DNA from: Paraeggerthella hongkongensis
GTDB lineage: Bacteria > Actinomycetota > Coriobacteriia > Coriobacteriales > Eggerthellaceae
DNA length: 64,000 nt
Direction: 5' to 3'
NCBI RefSeq assembly: GCF_003340345.1
Contig: NZ_PPTQ01000004.1
Span: forward strand, 124,001-188,000
Within the stretch, counting starts at the first letter, position 1. Every line of letters starts with the position of its first letter. Of this stretch, positions 43,624 to 51,742 are shown piece after piece. Made by a program: the position numbers and the translations under genes. The notes beneath the pieces were generated by a model, which was not told the origin of the DNA, made no database searches, and worked only from the letters and a program-made list of their open reading frames with translations.

Positions 43624-44937
43624 GTGGTAACGAAACGCAAGCGCACCGTTGAATCGAAGAAAAAGCCGGGAGATACCGGCAAGGTCGCGCGGGTTGAAGA
43701 ACCCGCGCGCCGCGTTGCGCCGAAAAAAGTTGAGGCGGCGGATGATCGATCCGTCAAAGAGCAGGCGCCGAAGACGCCGTCCGCCAAGAAACCAGCCGGC
43801 AAAGATGCGGCGGCCAAAACCCCTACGCCGCGCAAGCCGAAGCGCGTGAAGGGCAAGCCCTCGGTCAAGGCTGCCGGCAGGCCGGTTGCCAAGCCCGCCG
43901 CGAAATCCGTTTCGGCTCCGAAAGCCGCCCCGGTTTCGAAAGCTGCTCCTGCGTCGGCTCCGACGTCGGATCCCGCAGCCTCTTCGTCGACGCCTGCGTC
44001 CGCCCAAGATGCTCGGACCGCGGTACCGGCTTCCAAGGAAGCCGGCCGTCCCGCGCAGGCATCGGCTTCCCAAAGCGTCCCCAAATCTGCCCCCAAGCCT
44101 GTGTACAAGTCCGGCGCACAGGCGTATGCCCAGCCGGGCGCCAAGCTTTCGAACGAAGGCGATCCCGCCGACGCTTCCGATCAGATTGGGAGTCAGCGCA
44201 AGAGGGCGAAGACGACGAAGTCGTTCAAGCTTCGCTGGCCAGCGGTTGCGGCGTTGTCTGTTTTGGCAGTATTAGTGCTGATCGTTGGCGTGTTTTCGTG
44301 GGATCGATGGCTGCGTTACAACGATGCGGCCGAGTTTCAGGGCGAATGGCGCACGCCCGGCTCTACGGCGGTCGTCGTTATTGACGGCCAAACCATCAAG
44401 CTTACTCCCGATGTGTCGTACGCCTATACTTTGGATGCGGGCGCCAAGACCATCTCGTTTACCTTCGGGAACATGCAGGGCGAGGGCCGCTATCGTTTTT
44501 CGCTCGATCGGTCCCAGCTGGTCATCACCGACGGAAAAGAGTACACGTGGTTCTCCACGCTGATCGACGATATCGGTTGGATGTTTGATCAGGCGTTGCG
44601 CTCGTTGCAGGACCAGCCTGCCGAGAGTCCGACGCCAGACGAAAACGTGACGGTGCTCGATCGTTTGTCGGGCGACGCTTCGGCTTCCCCGCGCGAAGGA
44701 GCTCCCGTTGCTTCGGGCGAAGACTCTGCTGCGAGCCAGGACGCAGATGCGAACGGAGGCGAGGGTGCATCCGGCGATGCGGACGCGCGCGCTGCCGAAG
44801 GAGCGGCATCCGCCGATGGGGCGGGCGCTGCCGAAGGAGCCCCTTCGGTCGAAGGCGCAAACTCGACCGGCACCTCGAGCCCGGTTGATCCTGAAACCGC
44901 TGCCCCTTCGCAGCTTTTCGATGTGCGCGATGTCTAG
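43624..44937 (+). CDS. Single-pass membrane protein with basic Ala/Pro/Lys-rich cytosolic tail
   Basis: This 437-residue protein is not recognised. Residues 1-195 are low-complexity Lys/Ala/Pro/Ser and strongly basic, followed by one membrane helix (about 200-222, VAALSVLAVLVLIVGVF). A small domain of about 100 residues with alternating beta pattern (FQGEWRTPGSTAVVVIDGQ onward) lies outside, and the last 110 residues are Ala/Gly/Ser/Asp-rich and acidic. The basic tail could bind nucleic acid or the membrane. The GTG start at 43624 follows GAGGAG at ten bases. It ends overlapping the next gene. Confidence 0.7.
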   Translation: MVTKRKRTVESKKKPGDTGKVARVEEPARRVAPKKVEAADDRSVKEQAPKTPSAKKPAGKDAAAKTPTPRKPKRVKGKPSVKAAGRPVAKPAAKSVSAPKAAPVSKAAPASAPTSDPAASSSTPASAQDARTAVPASKEAGRPAQASASQSVPKSAPKPVYKSGAQAYAQPGAKLSNEGDPADASDQIGSQRKRAKTTKSFKLRWPAVAALSVLAVLVLIVGVFSWDRWLRYNDAAEFQGEWRTPGSTAVVVIDGQTIKLTPDVSYAYTLDAGAKTISFTFGNMQGEGRYRFSLDRSQLVITDGKEYTWFSTLIDDIGWMFDQALRSLQDQPAESPTPDENVTVLDRLSGDASASPREGAPVASGEDSAASQDADANGGEGASGDADARAAEGAASADGAGAAEGAPSVEGANSTGTSSPVDPETAAPSQLFDVRDV

Positions 44938-45424
44938 TTCTCGGATTCACTGCGGTCGCGATGCAGCGCCCCTGTCGTCTTCCGGCCCTTTTCGCGCTCC
45001 CAAGCTTTCCCTTGAGCGCTTGATCGTTCGGGCCGATCGCGTTGTATGCGACGTGCTGCTGGCGCCGGGATCGCCGCGTATGACCTCGCCGGCGCTCATG
45101 GCTTGCGTGTGCCGGGCGTACCCGAACCTTCCGCGTCATGCGTGCGTGAACGATGCGGGCGACACGTTCGCGGACGTCATGAACTGCACGTCGATCCCGC
45201 ACCTTCTGGAGCATTTGGTCATCGACGAGCAGGCTCGATCGGCTTCCTCTCAGGCGCCGTCCAATGCGTCGACCGACGTCGGGCCGGTGTTTGTCGGGAC
45301 AACCGAGTGGACGGACGAATTCGCGGGCCGAGCGCGGATCGAAGTGAGCTTCACCGACGATTTGGTTGCTTTGCGGGCTTTTCGCGACGCGGCCCGTTTT
45401 CTGAACGAGATGGTGGTACCCTGA
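44930..45424 (+). CDS. Small protein resembling the N-terminal domain of cyanophycin synthetase
   Basis: The 164-residue protein starts inside the previous gene's stop region (ATGTCTAG), so it is coupled to it. It contains YPNLPRHACVNDAGDTFADVM, then IPHLLEHLVIDEQ, a loop, and VGTTEWTDEFAGRARIEVSF with DAARFLNEM at the end. The order (Pro-Leu, His..Glu-His, G-T-W, then a beta strand ending in an Ala-rich helix) recalls the N-terminal domain of CphA, but no ATP-grasp or Mur-ligase domain follows. The similarity is by eye and modest; a CphA search would settle it. An in-frame ATG at 44921 is an alternative start. Confidence 0.5.
   Translation: MSSSRIHCGRDAAPLSSSGPFRAPKLSLERLIVRADRVVCDVLLAPGSPRMTSPALMACVCRAYPNLPRHACVNDAGDTFADVMNCTSIPHLLEHLVIDEQARSASSQAPSNASTDVGPVFVGTTEWTDEFAGRARIEVSFTDDLVALRAFRDAARFLNEMVVP
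45417..45422 (+). promoter_or_regulatory. Possible -10 TACCCT six bases before ATG
   Basis: TACCCT-GACCCC-ATG resembles the leaderless pattern of nhaA and yigZ, but the hexamer is weak and overlaps the end of the previous gene. Confidence 0.3.
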
Positions 45425-45428
45425 CCCC

Positions 45429-46715
45429 ATGACTACAGCTCATCTGACATTTGACCAAACTGATGACAAGATAGCCGATCGCGTCAAGAAAATGCGATCG
45501 TCCGCCGTGCGCGACCTGTTTGCGGCTGCCACGCGTCCCGATGTCATCAGCCTGTCGGGCGGCATGCCCGATGTATCGCTGCTGCCCCAGGCTTCCATCA
45601 AGAAAGCCGTGCGCGCCGCATGCGATGACCAGCGCTCCGTTGCCTTGCAATACGGCGCAACCGATGGTCGCAAAGAGACGAAGCAGGTGTTCTGCGATCT
45701 CATGCGCGATATAGGCGTGCGAGCCAAGCCTGAGAACATCCTGATCACGTCCGGTGCGCAAGAGGCGCTCGACCTCATTTCCAAAGCGTTCATCAATCCG
45801 GGCGACATCATCTTGGCCGAAGGCCCCACGTACCTGGGCGCGCTTCAGGCGTTCAGCGCGTACGAGCCGGACGTTCGCTGCATCGCGTTCGACGAAGAAG
45901 GCATGCGCACGGATCTGCTGGAAGCCGAGCTGAAGCGTATCGGCAAGGGCAATCCGCGCCTCAAGTTCTGCTACACCATTCCCAATTTCCAGAACCCCGG
46001 CGGCGTGACCATGTCGGCCGCGCGCCGCAAGCGTTTGCTGGAACTGGCCGACGAATACGGTTTCATGGTGGTCGAGGACGACCCGTACGGGCGCTTGCGC
46101 TATGACGGGGGCCACATGGTTCCGCTCAAGGCCATGGATGATCGCGTGGTGTACCTGGGAACCATTTCCAAGGTGTTCGCTCCGGGGTTGCGCACGGGAT
46201 GGATCGTGGCGCCGCGGGACGTGCTGGCGAAAGTCAACCTGGTCAAGCAGGGGACCGACCTGTGCGGAAGCTCGTTCGATCAGGTGGTCGTAGAGCATTA
46301 CTTCACCGATACCCCGTGGCAAAAAACGCTGCAGAAGTTCGTGCAGACGTACCATGTGCGTCGCGATGCGATGCTGTCTGCGCTTGAAGAGTATTTCCCG
46401 CCGGAGGCCTCGTGGACGCGTCCCGAAGGCGGCTTTTTCGTGTGGGTGACGCTTCCCGATTACTTCGATACCGGCAGCATGCTGAGCGAGGCGCTGGAAG
46501 CGGGCGTGACGTACGTGCCGGGAGACAGCTTCTTCCCGGGCGCGGTTGCGGGCAAGAATTCCATGCGTATCAACTTCAGCTTCGAAAGCCCCGAGAACAT
46601 CGCGGAGGCTGTTCGCCGCTTGGCTCACGTGATCGAGGACCGTTTGGAGCTGTACCGTGCATTCCTGGAGGCCGGCGCCATCAAGGCTCCGTCTGCCAGC
46701 CAGCCGACGGACTGA
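45429..46715 (+). CDS. PLP-dependent aminotransferase, class I/II (2-aminoadipate/LysN-like)
   Basis: This 428-residue fold-type I aminotransferase has the PLP Lys248 in GTISKVFAPGLRTGWIV, the Asp/Tyr pocket in VVEDDPYGRLRYDGG, the phosphate contact TSGAQEALDLISKAF, and a late Arg in NSMRINFSFE. The opening RSSAVRDLFAAATRPDVISLSGGMPD and the overall pattern match the MocR-like aminotransferase branch without the DNA-binding domain, which includes 2-aminoadipate and branched-chain transaminases. The amino donor is not determinable. There is no Shine-Dalgarno signal before ATG 45429. Confidence 0.88.
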   Translation: MTTAHLTFDQTDDKIADRVKKMRSSAVRDLFAAATRPDVISLSGGMPDVSLLPQASIKKAVRAACDDQRSVALQYGATDGRKETKQVFCDLMRDIGVRAKPENILITSGAQEALDLISKAFINPGDIILAEGPTYLGALQAFSAYEPDVRCIAFDEEGMRTDLLEAELKRIGKGNPRLKFCYTIPNFQNPGGVTMSAARRKRLLELADEYGFMVVEDDPYGRLRYDGGHMVPLKAMDDRVVYLGTISKVFAPGLRTGWIVAPRDVLAKVNLVKQGTDLCGSSFDQVVVEHYFTDTPWQKTLQKFVQTYHVRRDAMLSALEEYFPPEASWTRPEGGFFVWVTLPDYFDTGSMLSEALEAGVTYVPGDSFFPGAVAGKNSMRINFSFESPENIAEAVRRLAHVIEDRLELYRAFLEAGAIKAPSASQPTD

Positions 46716-46770
46716 CGCCCTTGCAACGTTGGCGCACCAGTGATTTTGAGAACCGATTGTAGGAGCAAAC

Positions 46771-47766
46771 ATGGGCCTGAAAGTAGCAGTTTTGATGGGC
46801 GGCGCTTCGTTCGAGCGCGAGTTTTCCCTGGCCAGCGGCAAGCATGTGTGCGCAGCTCTTGAGGAAGCTGGCCACAAGGTGGTTCCCTTGGACACCACGT
46901 CCGACCTGGTGCCCACGCTTCGAAGCGAGCGCCCCGACGTATGCTACAGCGCGCTGCACGGAAAGCACGGCGAGGATGGCACCATTCAAAGCTTGCTCGA
47001 ATTCGTGGGCATTCCCTTCGTGGGCTCCCCGGCTAGCGTGTGCCAGCGCACCTGGAACAAGGACTCGCTGCATTCGGAGATGGCCACGTATCGCGCCATC
47101 ACCGGCGATGCTCCGGTTGCTTCGTGGCCGCAGGGTCTTTACATCGCTCGCGACGCATTCAAGAGCATGGGCGCTGCAACGGCGCTCGACCTGGTGGAAG
47201 ACCGCGTGATCGGCGGTTATCCCGTGGCGGTCAAGCCTGCTCACGGCGGGTCCGCCATGGGCGTGCATCGCGTGGATTCGGTGGATCAGCTTGGCGAGGC
47301 TATCTTGGACGCGTTGTCGTTTGACGAGGCCGTGGTCATCGAACAGTGGGTCGAAGGCGTCGAGATGGCCGTGTCCGTGCTGGGCAACGGCTGGGATGCG
47401 TACGCCTTGCCGCCGGTCGAGATCGTTGCGAAGAGCGGCATGTTCGACACCGAAGCTCGCATGACTCCCGGTGCGGTCGAGTATTTCGCGCCTGTGCGCC
47501 CCGCTTCTCTTTCGCAGGACGAGGCGGAGGCTCACGCCATTCGTGCGGAAATAGAGCGTGCGGCCCTCGAGGTGTATCGGGCCTACAACGTGCGCGACCT
47601 TGCCCGCATCGACCTCATCTGGGACGGTGCTCAGGCGCGCGTATTCGAAGTGAACGTGTCTCCGGGCATGGCGGAGTCGTCCTTGTTCCCCGCCGCGTGC
47701 GCCGCAGCAGGGCTTTCGCTTCCGGCTGTGCTTGACGAGTTGGTCAACAACGCGCTTGCTCGATAG
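46771..47766 (+). CDS. ddl: D-alanine--D-alanine ligase
   Basis: This 331-residue ATP-grasp enzyme joins two D-alanines for peptidoglycan. It has the N-terminal VAVLMGGASFEREFSLASG, the YSALHGKHGEDGTIQSLLE substrate region, GSPASVCQRTWNKD, VKPAHGGSAMGVHRV (ATP lid), IEQWVEGVEMAVSVLG, and FEVNVSPGMAESS, where the family usually has EVNTLPGM. That last variation is the only notable change. AGGAG precedes ATG 46771. It may be cotranscribed with the aminotransferase 55 bp upstream. Confidence 0.93.
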   Translation: MGLKVAVLMGGASFEREFSLASGKHVCAALEEAGHKVVPLDTTSDLVPTLRSERPDVCYSALHGKHGEDGTIQSLLEFVGIPFVGSPASVCQRTWNKDSLHSEMATYRAITGDAPVASWPQGLYIARDAFKSMGAATALDLVEDRVIGGYPVAVKPAHGGSAMGVHRVDSVDQLGEAILDALSFDEAVVIEQWVEGVEMAVSVLGNGWDAYALPPVEIVAKSGMFDTEARMTPGAVEYFAPVRPASLSQDEAEAHAIRAEIERAALEVYRAYNVRDLARIDLIWDGAQARVFEVNVSPGMAESSLFPAACAAAGLSLPAVLDELVNNALAR

Positions 47767-47818
47767 CGCGGAACAGGGTAGGCAAGCAAGACGACGGAGC
47801 GTTTTCTACAGTTCAGCC

Positions 47819-47848
47819 AAAAGGGGAGTCCGGGCGACTTCCCTTTTT
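47819..47848 (+). terminator. Intrinsic terminator downstream of ddl
   Basis: AAAAGGGGAGTC pairs with GACTTCCCTTTTT (one bulge), ending in five Ts. Confidence 0.85.
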
Positions 47849-47956
47849 CGTTTCGTCGGCCTGCTCTTTTGCTGCATCCGCCTTCGCCACTCAACAAACC
47901 GGCAACCGAATAATAGAGCGCTGATGTTTTCCTATCCGGGCGGGTAAGGGTGCGCC

Positions 47957-47962
47957 TATAAT
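47957..47962 (+). promoter_or_regulatory. -10 box TATAAT of the YtxH-like gene
   Basis: Perfect hexamer 34 bp upstream of the start codon. Confidence 0.55.
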
Positions 47963-47996
47963 AGTTGCACAGACAAACGTCCAAAAGGAGGCCGTT

Positions 47997-48527
47997 ATGG
48001 GCAACAAATTCGGAGTTTTTCTCGCTGGCGGACTCGCTGGCGCTGTGATCGCGCTGCTGTACGCTCCCCGTTCGGGCCAGGAGACGCGTGCTCTTGTGAC
48101 CGATAAGGTGAACGCCGCATGGGGCGAGGCTCAGGAGTTCGGCACCCAGGCTGCCGGCAACGTTCAGCATGTGTACCAGGATGTTGCCAGCAAGGGCCAG
48201 CAGTTCGCTCAGGACGCGCAGGCAAAAAGCCAGGAGCTGTACGGCCAGGCCAGCGCTCGCGTGCAGGAGGCTGCCGACAACATCAAGCCCGCGTTCTCTC
48301 AGAAAAACGACGAGCTTCGCGACAAGATCGAAGCTGCTCGTCAGCGCATTGCATCCCAGGTAGCAAAGAACGCGGAAGAGGCTCAGGCAACTGCCGCCGA
48401 GACTATTCCGGTTGCAGCGGATACTGCCCATGACGTGGTCGACGCTGCACAGGACGCCGCAGAAGAGGCCGTTGATGCCGCTGCTGACAAGGCGCAGGAT
48501 GCTGCCGACAAGGTCGCCGGCGAATAA
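47997..48527 (+). CDS. YtxH-like small envelope protein
   Basis: The 176-residue protein begins with the YtxH pattern: one hydrophobic N-terminal helix GVFLAGGLAGAVIALLYAPRSGQETR, in which the membrane helix and the LYAPRSG motif are diagnostic. The rest is a long, highly charged Ala/Gln-rich helical tail with heptad-like repeats (DAAQDAAEEAVDAAADKAQDAA), similar to LEA or apolipoprotein-like stress proteins. Probable general-stress envelope factor; molecular role unknown. AAAGGAGG precedes ATG 47997 and a perfect TATAAT lies upstream. Confidence 0.82.
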   Translation: MGNKFGVFLAGGLAGAVIALLYAPRSGQETRALVTDKVNAAWGEAQEFGTQAAGNVQHVYQDVASKGQQFAQDAQAKSQELYGQASARVQEAADNIKPAFSQKNDELRDKIEAARQRIASQVAKNAEEAQATAAETIPVAADTAHDVVDAAQDAAEEAVDAAADKAQDAADKVAGE

Positions 48528-48552
48528 AGCGACGCGAGATATAGGCGAGGTG

Positions 48553-48606
48553 AAGCGGTTGCGCGGATCAAGCGGTCGGAAACGGTCGCGCCGCGCACCG
48601 CTTTTT
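48553..48606 (+). terminator. Intrinsic terminator of the YtxH-like gene
   Basis: AAGCGGTTGCGCGG pairs with CCGCGCACCGCTT (one bulge) and is followed by five Ts. Confidence 0.75.
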
Positions 48607-48686
48607 ACATATAGATGGTAGCGAAGGCGCCGGGACTGCGGAGGAGAAGCCGCGCCGTGCGCCCGATCGTTGCGGAGAAGAAGGTT

Positions 48687-49646
48687 ATGGCAAGCAAACT
48701 TATCACGACCGACGAACTCACGGGGGTTCGCGTCATTGGCGGGAAGAACGGCACGAAGCGCATTGGCAAAGTGCGTCGTTTCGTGTTTCACCCGAAGGAA
48801 AAGCGCTGCGTCGGCTTCATCGTGAAGCGCCCCGACCTTCTATGGATGTTCCGACGGAAGGACAAGTTCGTGTCCATAGAGGGATACGACCTGGTGGATG
48901 GGCGTATTTCCATTCGCAACGTCCCTGAGGCGACGGATCGCGCTGCTTGCAAGGCGCTTGGCGTCGACTGGGACGAATGCGTGCTCTGGATCGGCCTGCC
49001 CGTGATGACTGAAAGCGGCGACGCGTTCGGAACGGTGGGCAACGTCACGTTCAACCGCATTACGGGAGAGGTTGTTTCGTTCGATACCGATTCCGGCGCT
49101 ACTGCAAACGCGCTCTTGGGCAAGCGCACTGTTTCGGCGGACCTTATCAAAGGCTTTCGCCGCGGCATGGGAGCGGCCCTTGCGCAGGTTGGGCAAGAAG
49201 GCGTGGCTTCCGACGACGTCGTGCTGGGGGCCATCATGGTTTCCGACGAGGTGAAAGATCTTGCAGCTGAGGGCGGAGTTGCCGAAAAGGCAGGTCAGGC
49301 TACGGCTGTTGCGATGGACAAGGTTCATACGACCGTCGACAAGGTGAAGCCGGTTGCTTCCGAGGCGGCTAAGAAAACGGGCGAAGCCGTGAACAAGGGC
49401 GCCTACGCCACCGGGAAGCAGATTGCGAAATCCAAGACGATGTTCTCCGATTTCAAGGATGAGTACGACAAGGCGCGCGGCCCGAAGCCGAGCAAGCAAG
49501 AGAACGCCATCGAAAAGACGGCAAGCCCCTCCCCGTCAGTTGCCGAAAAGCAGCCGGCCAAGCAGCCTACGAAGAAGCCCGCGCCCAAGAAGAACATGTT
49601 CGCGGAGTTCAAGGATGAATTCGACAAAGCACGTCACGAGGATTAA
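48687..49646 (+). CDS. PRC-barrel domain protein
   Basis: This 319-residue protein has two PRC-barrel-like modules at the N-terminus (about 5-85 and 95-180: GKNGTKRIGKVRRFVFHPKEKR; DAFGTVGNVTFNRITGEV). A Lys/Ala-rich helical linker follows and a duplicated C-terminal motif, MFSDFKDEYDKAR (near 257) and MFAEFKDEFDKAR (near 304), 47 residues apart. PRC barrels are RNA-processing or assembly modules; this arrangement is common in Actinobacteria without known function. ATG 48687 has AGAAGGTT before it. Its TAA touches the next gene's ATG, so the two form an operon. Confidence 0.8.
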   Translation: MASKLITTDELTGVRVIGGKNGTKRIGKVRRFVFHPKEKRCVGFIVKRPDLLWMFRRKDKFVSIEGYDLVDGRISIRNVPEATDRAACKALGVDWDECVLWIGLPVMTESGDAFGTVGNVTFNRITGEVVSFDTDSGATANALLGKRTVSADLIKGFRRGMGAALAQVGQEGVASDDVVLGAIMVSDEVKDLAAEGGVAEKAGQATAVAMDKVHTTVDKVKPVASEAAKKTGEAVNKGAYATGKQIAKSKTMFSDFKDEYDKARGPKPSKQENAIEKTASPSPSVAEKQPAKQPTKKPAPKKNMFAEFKDEFDKARHED

Positions 49647-50468
49647 ATGGGCAATCATACAGAAGATCACGACTCTCGGTTTGATACGGGAAAGCTGAAG
49701 CAGAAAGCGGCTGAGCGCAAGCAGGAGCTGCATGAGAAGGCCGAGCAGGAAGTTACTGTGCGCGGCCATAAAATGGAGAAGGGCGACATCTTCAAGTTCG
49801 TTGGCCTGATCGGGTTCTTCGCGATCATGGTTTTGATCTGCGTGCTTCTGTGGCCGTACGTTCACGACGTGTTCGAACCCGGCGGCATCGATCGCATCAT
49901 AAACGACGTGCGCGGCGCGGGTCCGGTTGGATTCCTTATTCTGCTAGGGCTTCAGTTTCTTCAAATCGTGGTGGCGTTCATCCCCGGCGAGGTTGTTCAG
50001 ATTGCGGCTGGCATGCTGTACGGCCCTTGGATCGGCGGGCTGATCATCCTGACGGGTTGCGTCATATCGAGCGCTTTCATTTTCTCGCTCGTACACAAGC
50101 TGGGCGCGCCGTTCGTGCAAAGCATGGTGCCCACGCAGTATTTGGATAAGTTCCGCAGGTTCGAGTTGACCGGCAAATTGAACATCGTCGTGTTCATCTT
50201 GTTCCTGATTCCCGGCCTGCCCAAAGACGTGTTCACGTACTTGGTGCCGCTGACGGATATGCGCATGCGCACGTTTCTCATTCTTTCGAATATAGGGCGC
50301 ATTCCCGGAATCATCGTGTCTACGTATGCGGCTGACGGCCTGGTGGACGGGCGCTTCATGGAGAGCGCCATCATATTCGTGGTGGCCGGTGCCATCGCCG
50401 TGCTGGGCATTGTTTTGCGCGACCCCATCATGCGCTTTTTGGAGAAGCGCTCGAAGGGCAATCGCTAG
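49647..50468 (+). CDS. TVP38/TMEM64-family membrane protein
   Basis: The 273-residue protein has a charged N-terminal helix (1-45), then about five or six membrane helices with the VTT-domain core: QFLQIVVAFIPGEVVQIAAGMLYGPWIGG, FSLVHKLG, and LNIVVFILFLIPGLPKDVFTYLVPLTDM, where the GLPKDVFTY motif is typical. Members are DedA-like and may act as lipid scramblases or transporters. The ATG directly follows the stop of the PRC-barrel gene, with GAGGA in the upstream coding sequence, so translation is probably coupled. Confidence 0.87.
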   Translation: MGNHTEDHDSRFDTGKLKQKAAERKQELHEKAEQEVTVRGHKMEKGDIFKFVGLIGFFAIMVLICVLLWPYVHDVFEPGGIDRIINDVRGAGPVGFLILLGLQFLQIVVAFIPGEVVQIAAGMLYGPWIGGLIILTGCVISSAFIFSLVHKLGAPFVQSMVPTQYLDKFRRFELTGKLNIVVFILFLIPGLPKDVFTYLVPLTDMRMRTFLILSNIGRIPGIIVSTYAADGLVDGRFMESAIIFVVAGAIAVLGIVLRDPIMRFLEKRSKGNR

Positions 50469-50648
50469 CGGTTCTCTTGCGCTGCGCGGCGGGCGTTTTC
50501 GAGTCTGCGGGCACGGGCTGCTTCGCATACCTTAAGAAACTATGAGGACGTTAACGATATTATGACGGAACCCTCTGCGACGTTACGTCGCGCTCTACTA
50601 TGACGTTGAAGAACAACGATGTTGAAACGCAGGACGAAAGAGGTCGCT

Positions 50649-51557
50649 ATGACCAAGAAAAAACCTTTGAACAGCGCCGAGGACGCGGTTGCTGCTGCGG
50701 AAGCCGAGTTGAAGGCGGCCCAGGAAAAACTTGAGGCGGCAAAAGCGCGGCTGGCTGCCGAAGCGAACGACGAGAAGAAGGCGGATGGGCTCGATGCCGC
50801 CGAGGCGTCTGTTGAAGAGCCTGTTGAGCAGGAAGCCGAAGTTGACAAGGTCGTGGACGTGGTTGCAGTGGAGGCTTCGGCCTGCGTCCCAGATGATGCC
50901 TCGACCGCTTCGGCCGACGACGAATCCGCGGTCTTAGTTGAGGAAGTCGAGACGATCCAGGAAGCCGAGCCGGTCGAGCCGATGGGGACGGCCGAGCAGG
51001 AGAGCGCCCCGTCTGCTCCGGAGCCTCCCGCGTCCCCGGCGTCCGAGAATCCCCAGTGGGTTCCGTATTCGAGTGCGCAGGTCCCCCCGTACGGGGTCCC
51101 CGCACAGCAGCCTTCTTACGGCGCACCGCAAACCGCACCGCAGGTGCCTGCGAGCGGTTCTTATGGCGGGTCCTCATCTCAGCAGCCTGGTTACGCTGCG
51201 CCCCAGACGCCGCATGCCGGTCCTGGCGCCGTGCCGCCGCAGCAGCCCTATTACGGGTATCAGCAGCCGTACTACCAGCAGCCGTACGCGCAGCCTGTTG
51301 TGGCTACGAAGGATCATGTGGCTGCCGGTTTGCTGGCCATCTTCTTGGGATGGTTGGGCATTCACAAGTTCTACTTGGGGTACAACACTTCCGGTTTCGT
51401 CATGCTGGGAGTTTCTATCTTGGGCGGAATCCTTACGCTGTCGCTTGCGTGCTGGGTGATCTGGGTCATCGCTATCATCGAGGGCATCATTTACTTGACG
51501 AAGTCGCAATCTCAGTTCGAGCAGATCTACGTCCTCAATAAGAAGGAATGGTTTTAG
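50649..51557 (+). CDS. TM2-domain protein with coiled-coil and Pro/Gln/Tyr-rich linker
   Basis: This 302-residue protein starts with a short Ala/Lys/Glu coiled coil (about 8-40), an acidic stretch (to about 130) and a Pro/Gln/Tyr-rich linker with PYYQQPYAQP-type repeats. It ends in a TM2 domain (about 220-285: AIFLGWLGIHKFYLGYNTSGFVMLG, then a second helix), in which the Gly-x-x-GxHxFY-G pattern is diagnostic. Function unknown. AAAGAGG precedes ATG 50649. It follows the envelope-gene cluster by 180 bp and is probably independent. Confidence 0.85.
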   Translation: MTKKKPLNSAEDAVAAAEAELKAAQEKLEAAKARLAAEANDEKKADGLDAAEASVEEPVEQEAEVDKVVDVVAVEASACVPDDASTASADDESAVLVEEVETIQEAEPVEPMGTAEQESAPSAPEPPASPASENPQWVPYSSAQVPPYGVPAQQPSYGAPQTAPQVPASGSYGGSSSQQPGYAAPQTPHAGPGAVPPQQPYYGYQQPYYQQPYAQPVVATKDHVAAGLLAIFLGWLGIHKFYLGYNTSGFVMLGVSILGGILTLSLACWVIWVIAIIEGIIYLTKSQSQFEQIYVLNKKEWF

Positions 51558-51661
51558 CGCATCGGCGGTCCGCTGTTTGCCCGCGGTTGCATTGCTTCGC
51601 CGCTCGTCCAAATGTTCAGGGGTTTTTCCATGAATAGGGGCGGGCGGCTTTTCTTTTTCGC

Positions 51662-51667
51662 TAGAAT
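51662..51667 (+). promoter_or_regulatory. -10 box TAGAAT of the aldolase gene
   Basis: Located 75 bp upstream of a gene with a near-perfect ribosome site (AAGGAGG). Confidence 0.4.
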
Positions 51668-51742
51668 GGCGGTATCGATAAGGCCTAAGCGCAGGAATTC
51701 GCGCACCGCCTTCCCGAATAAGGATCCTATAAGGAGGAAATC

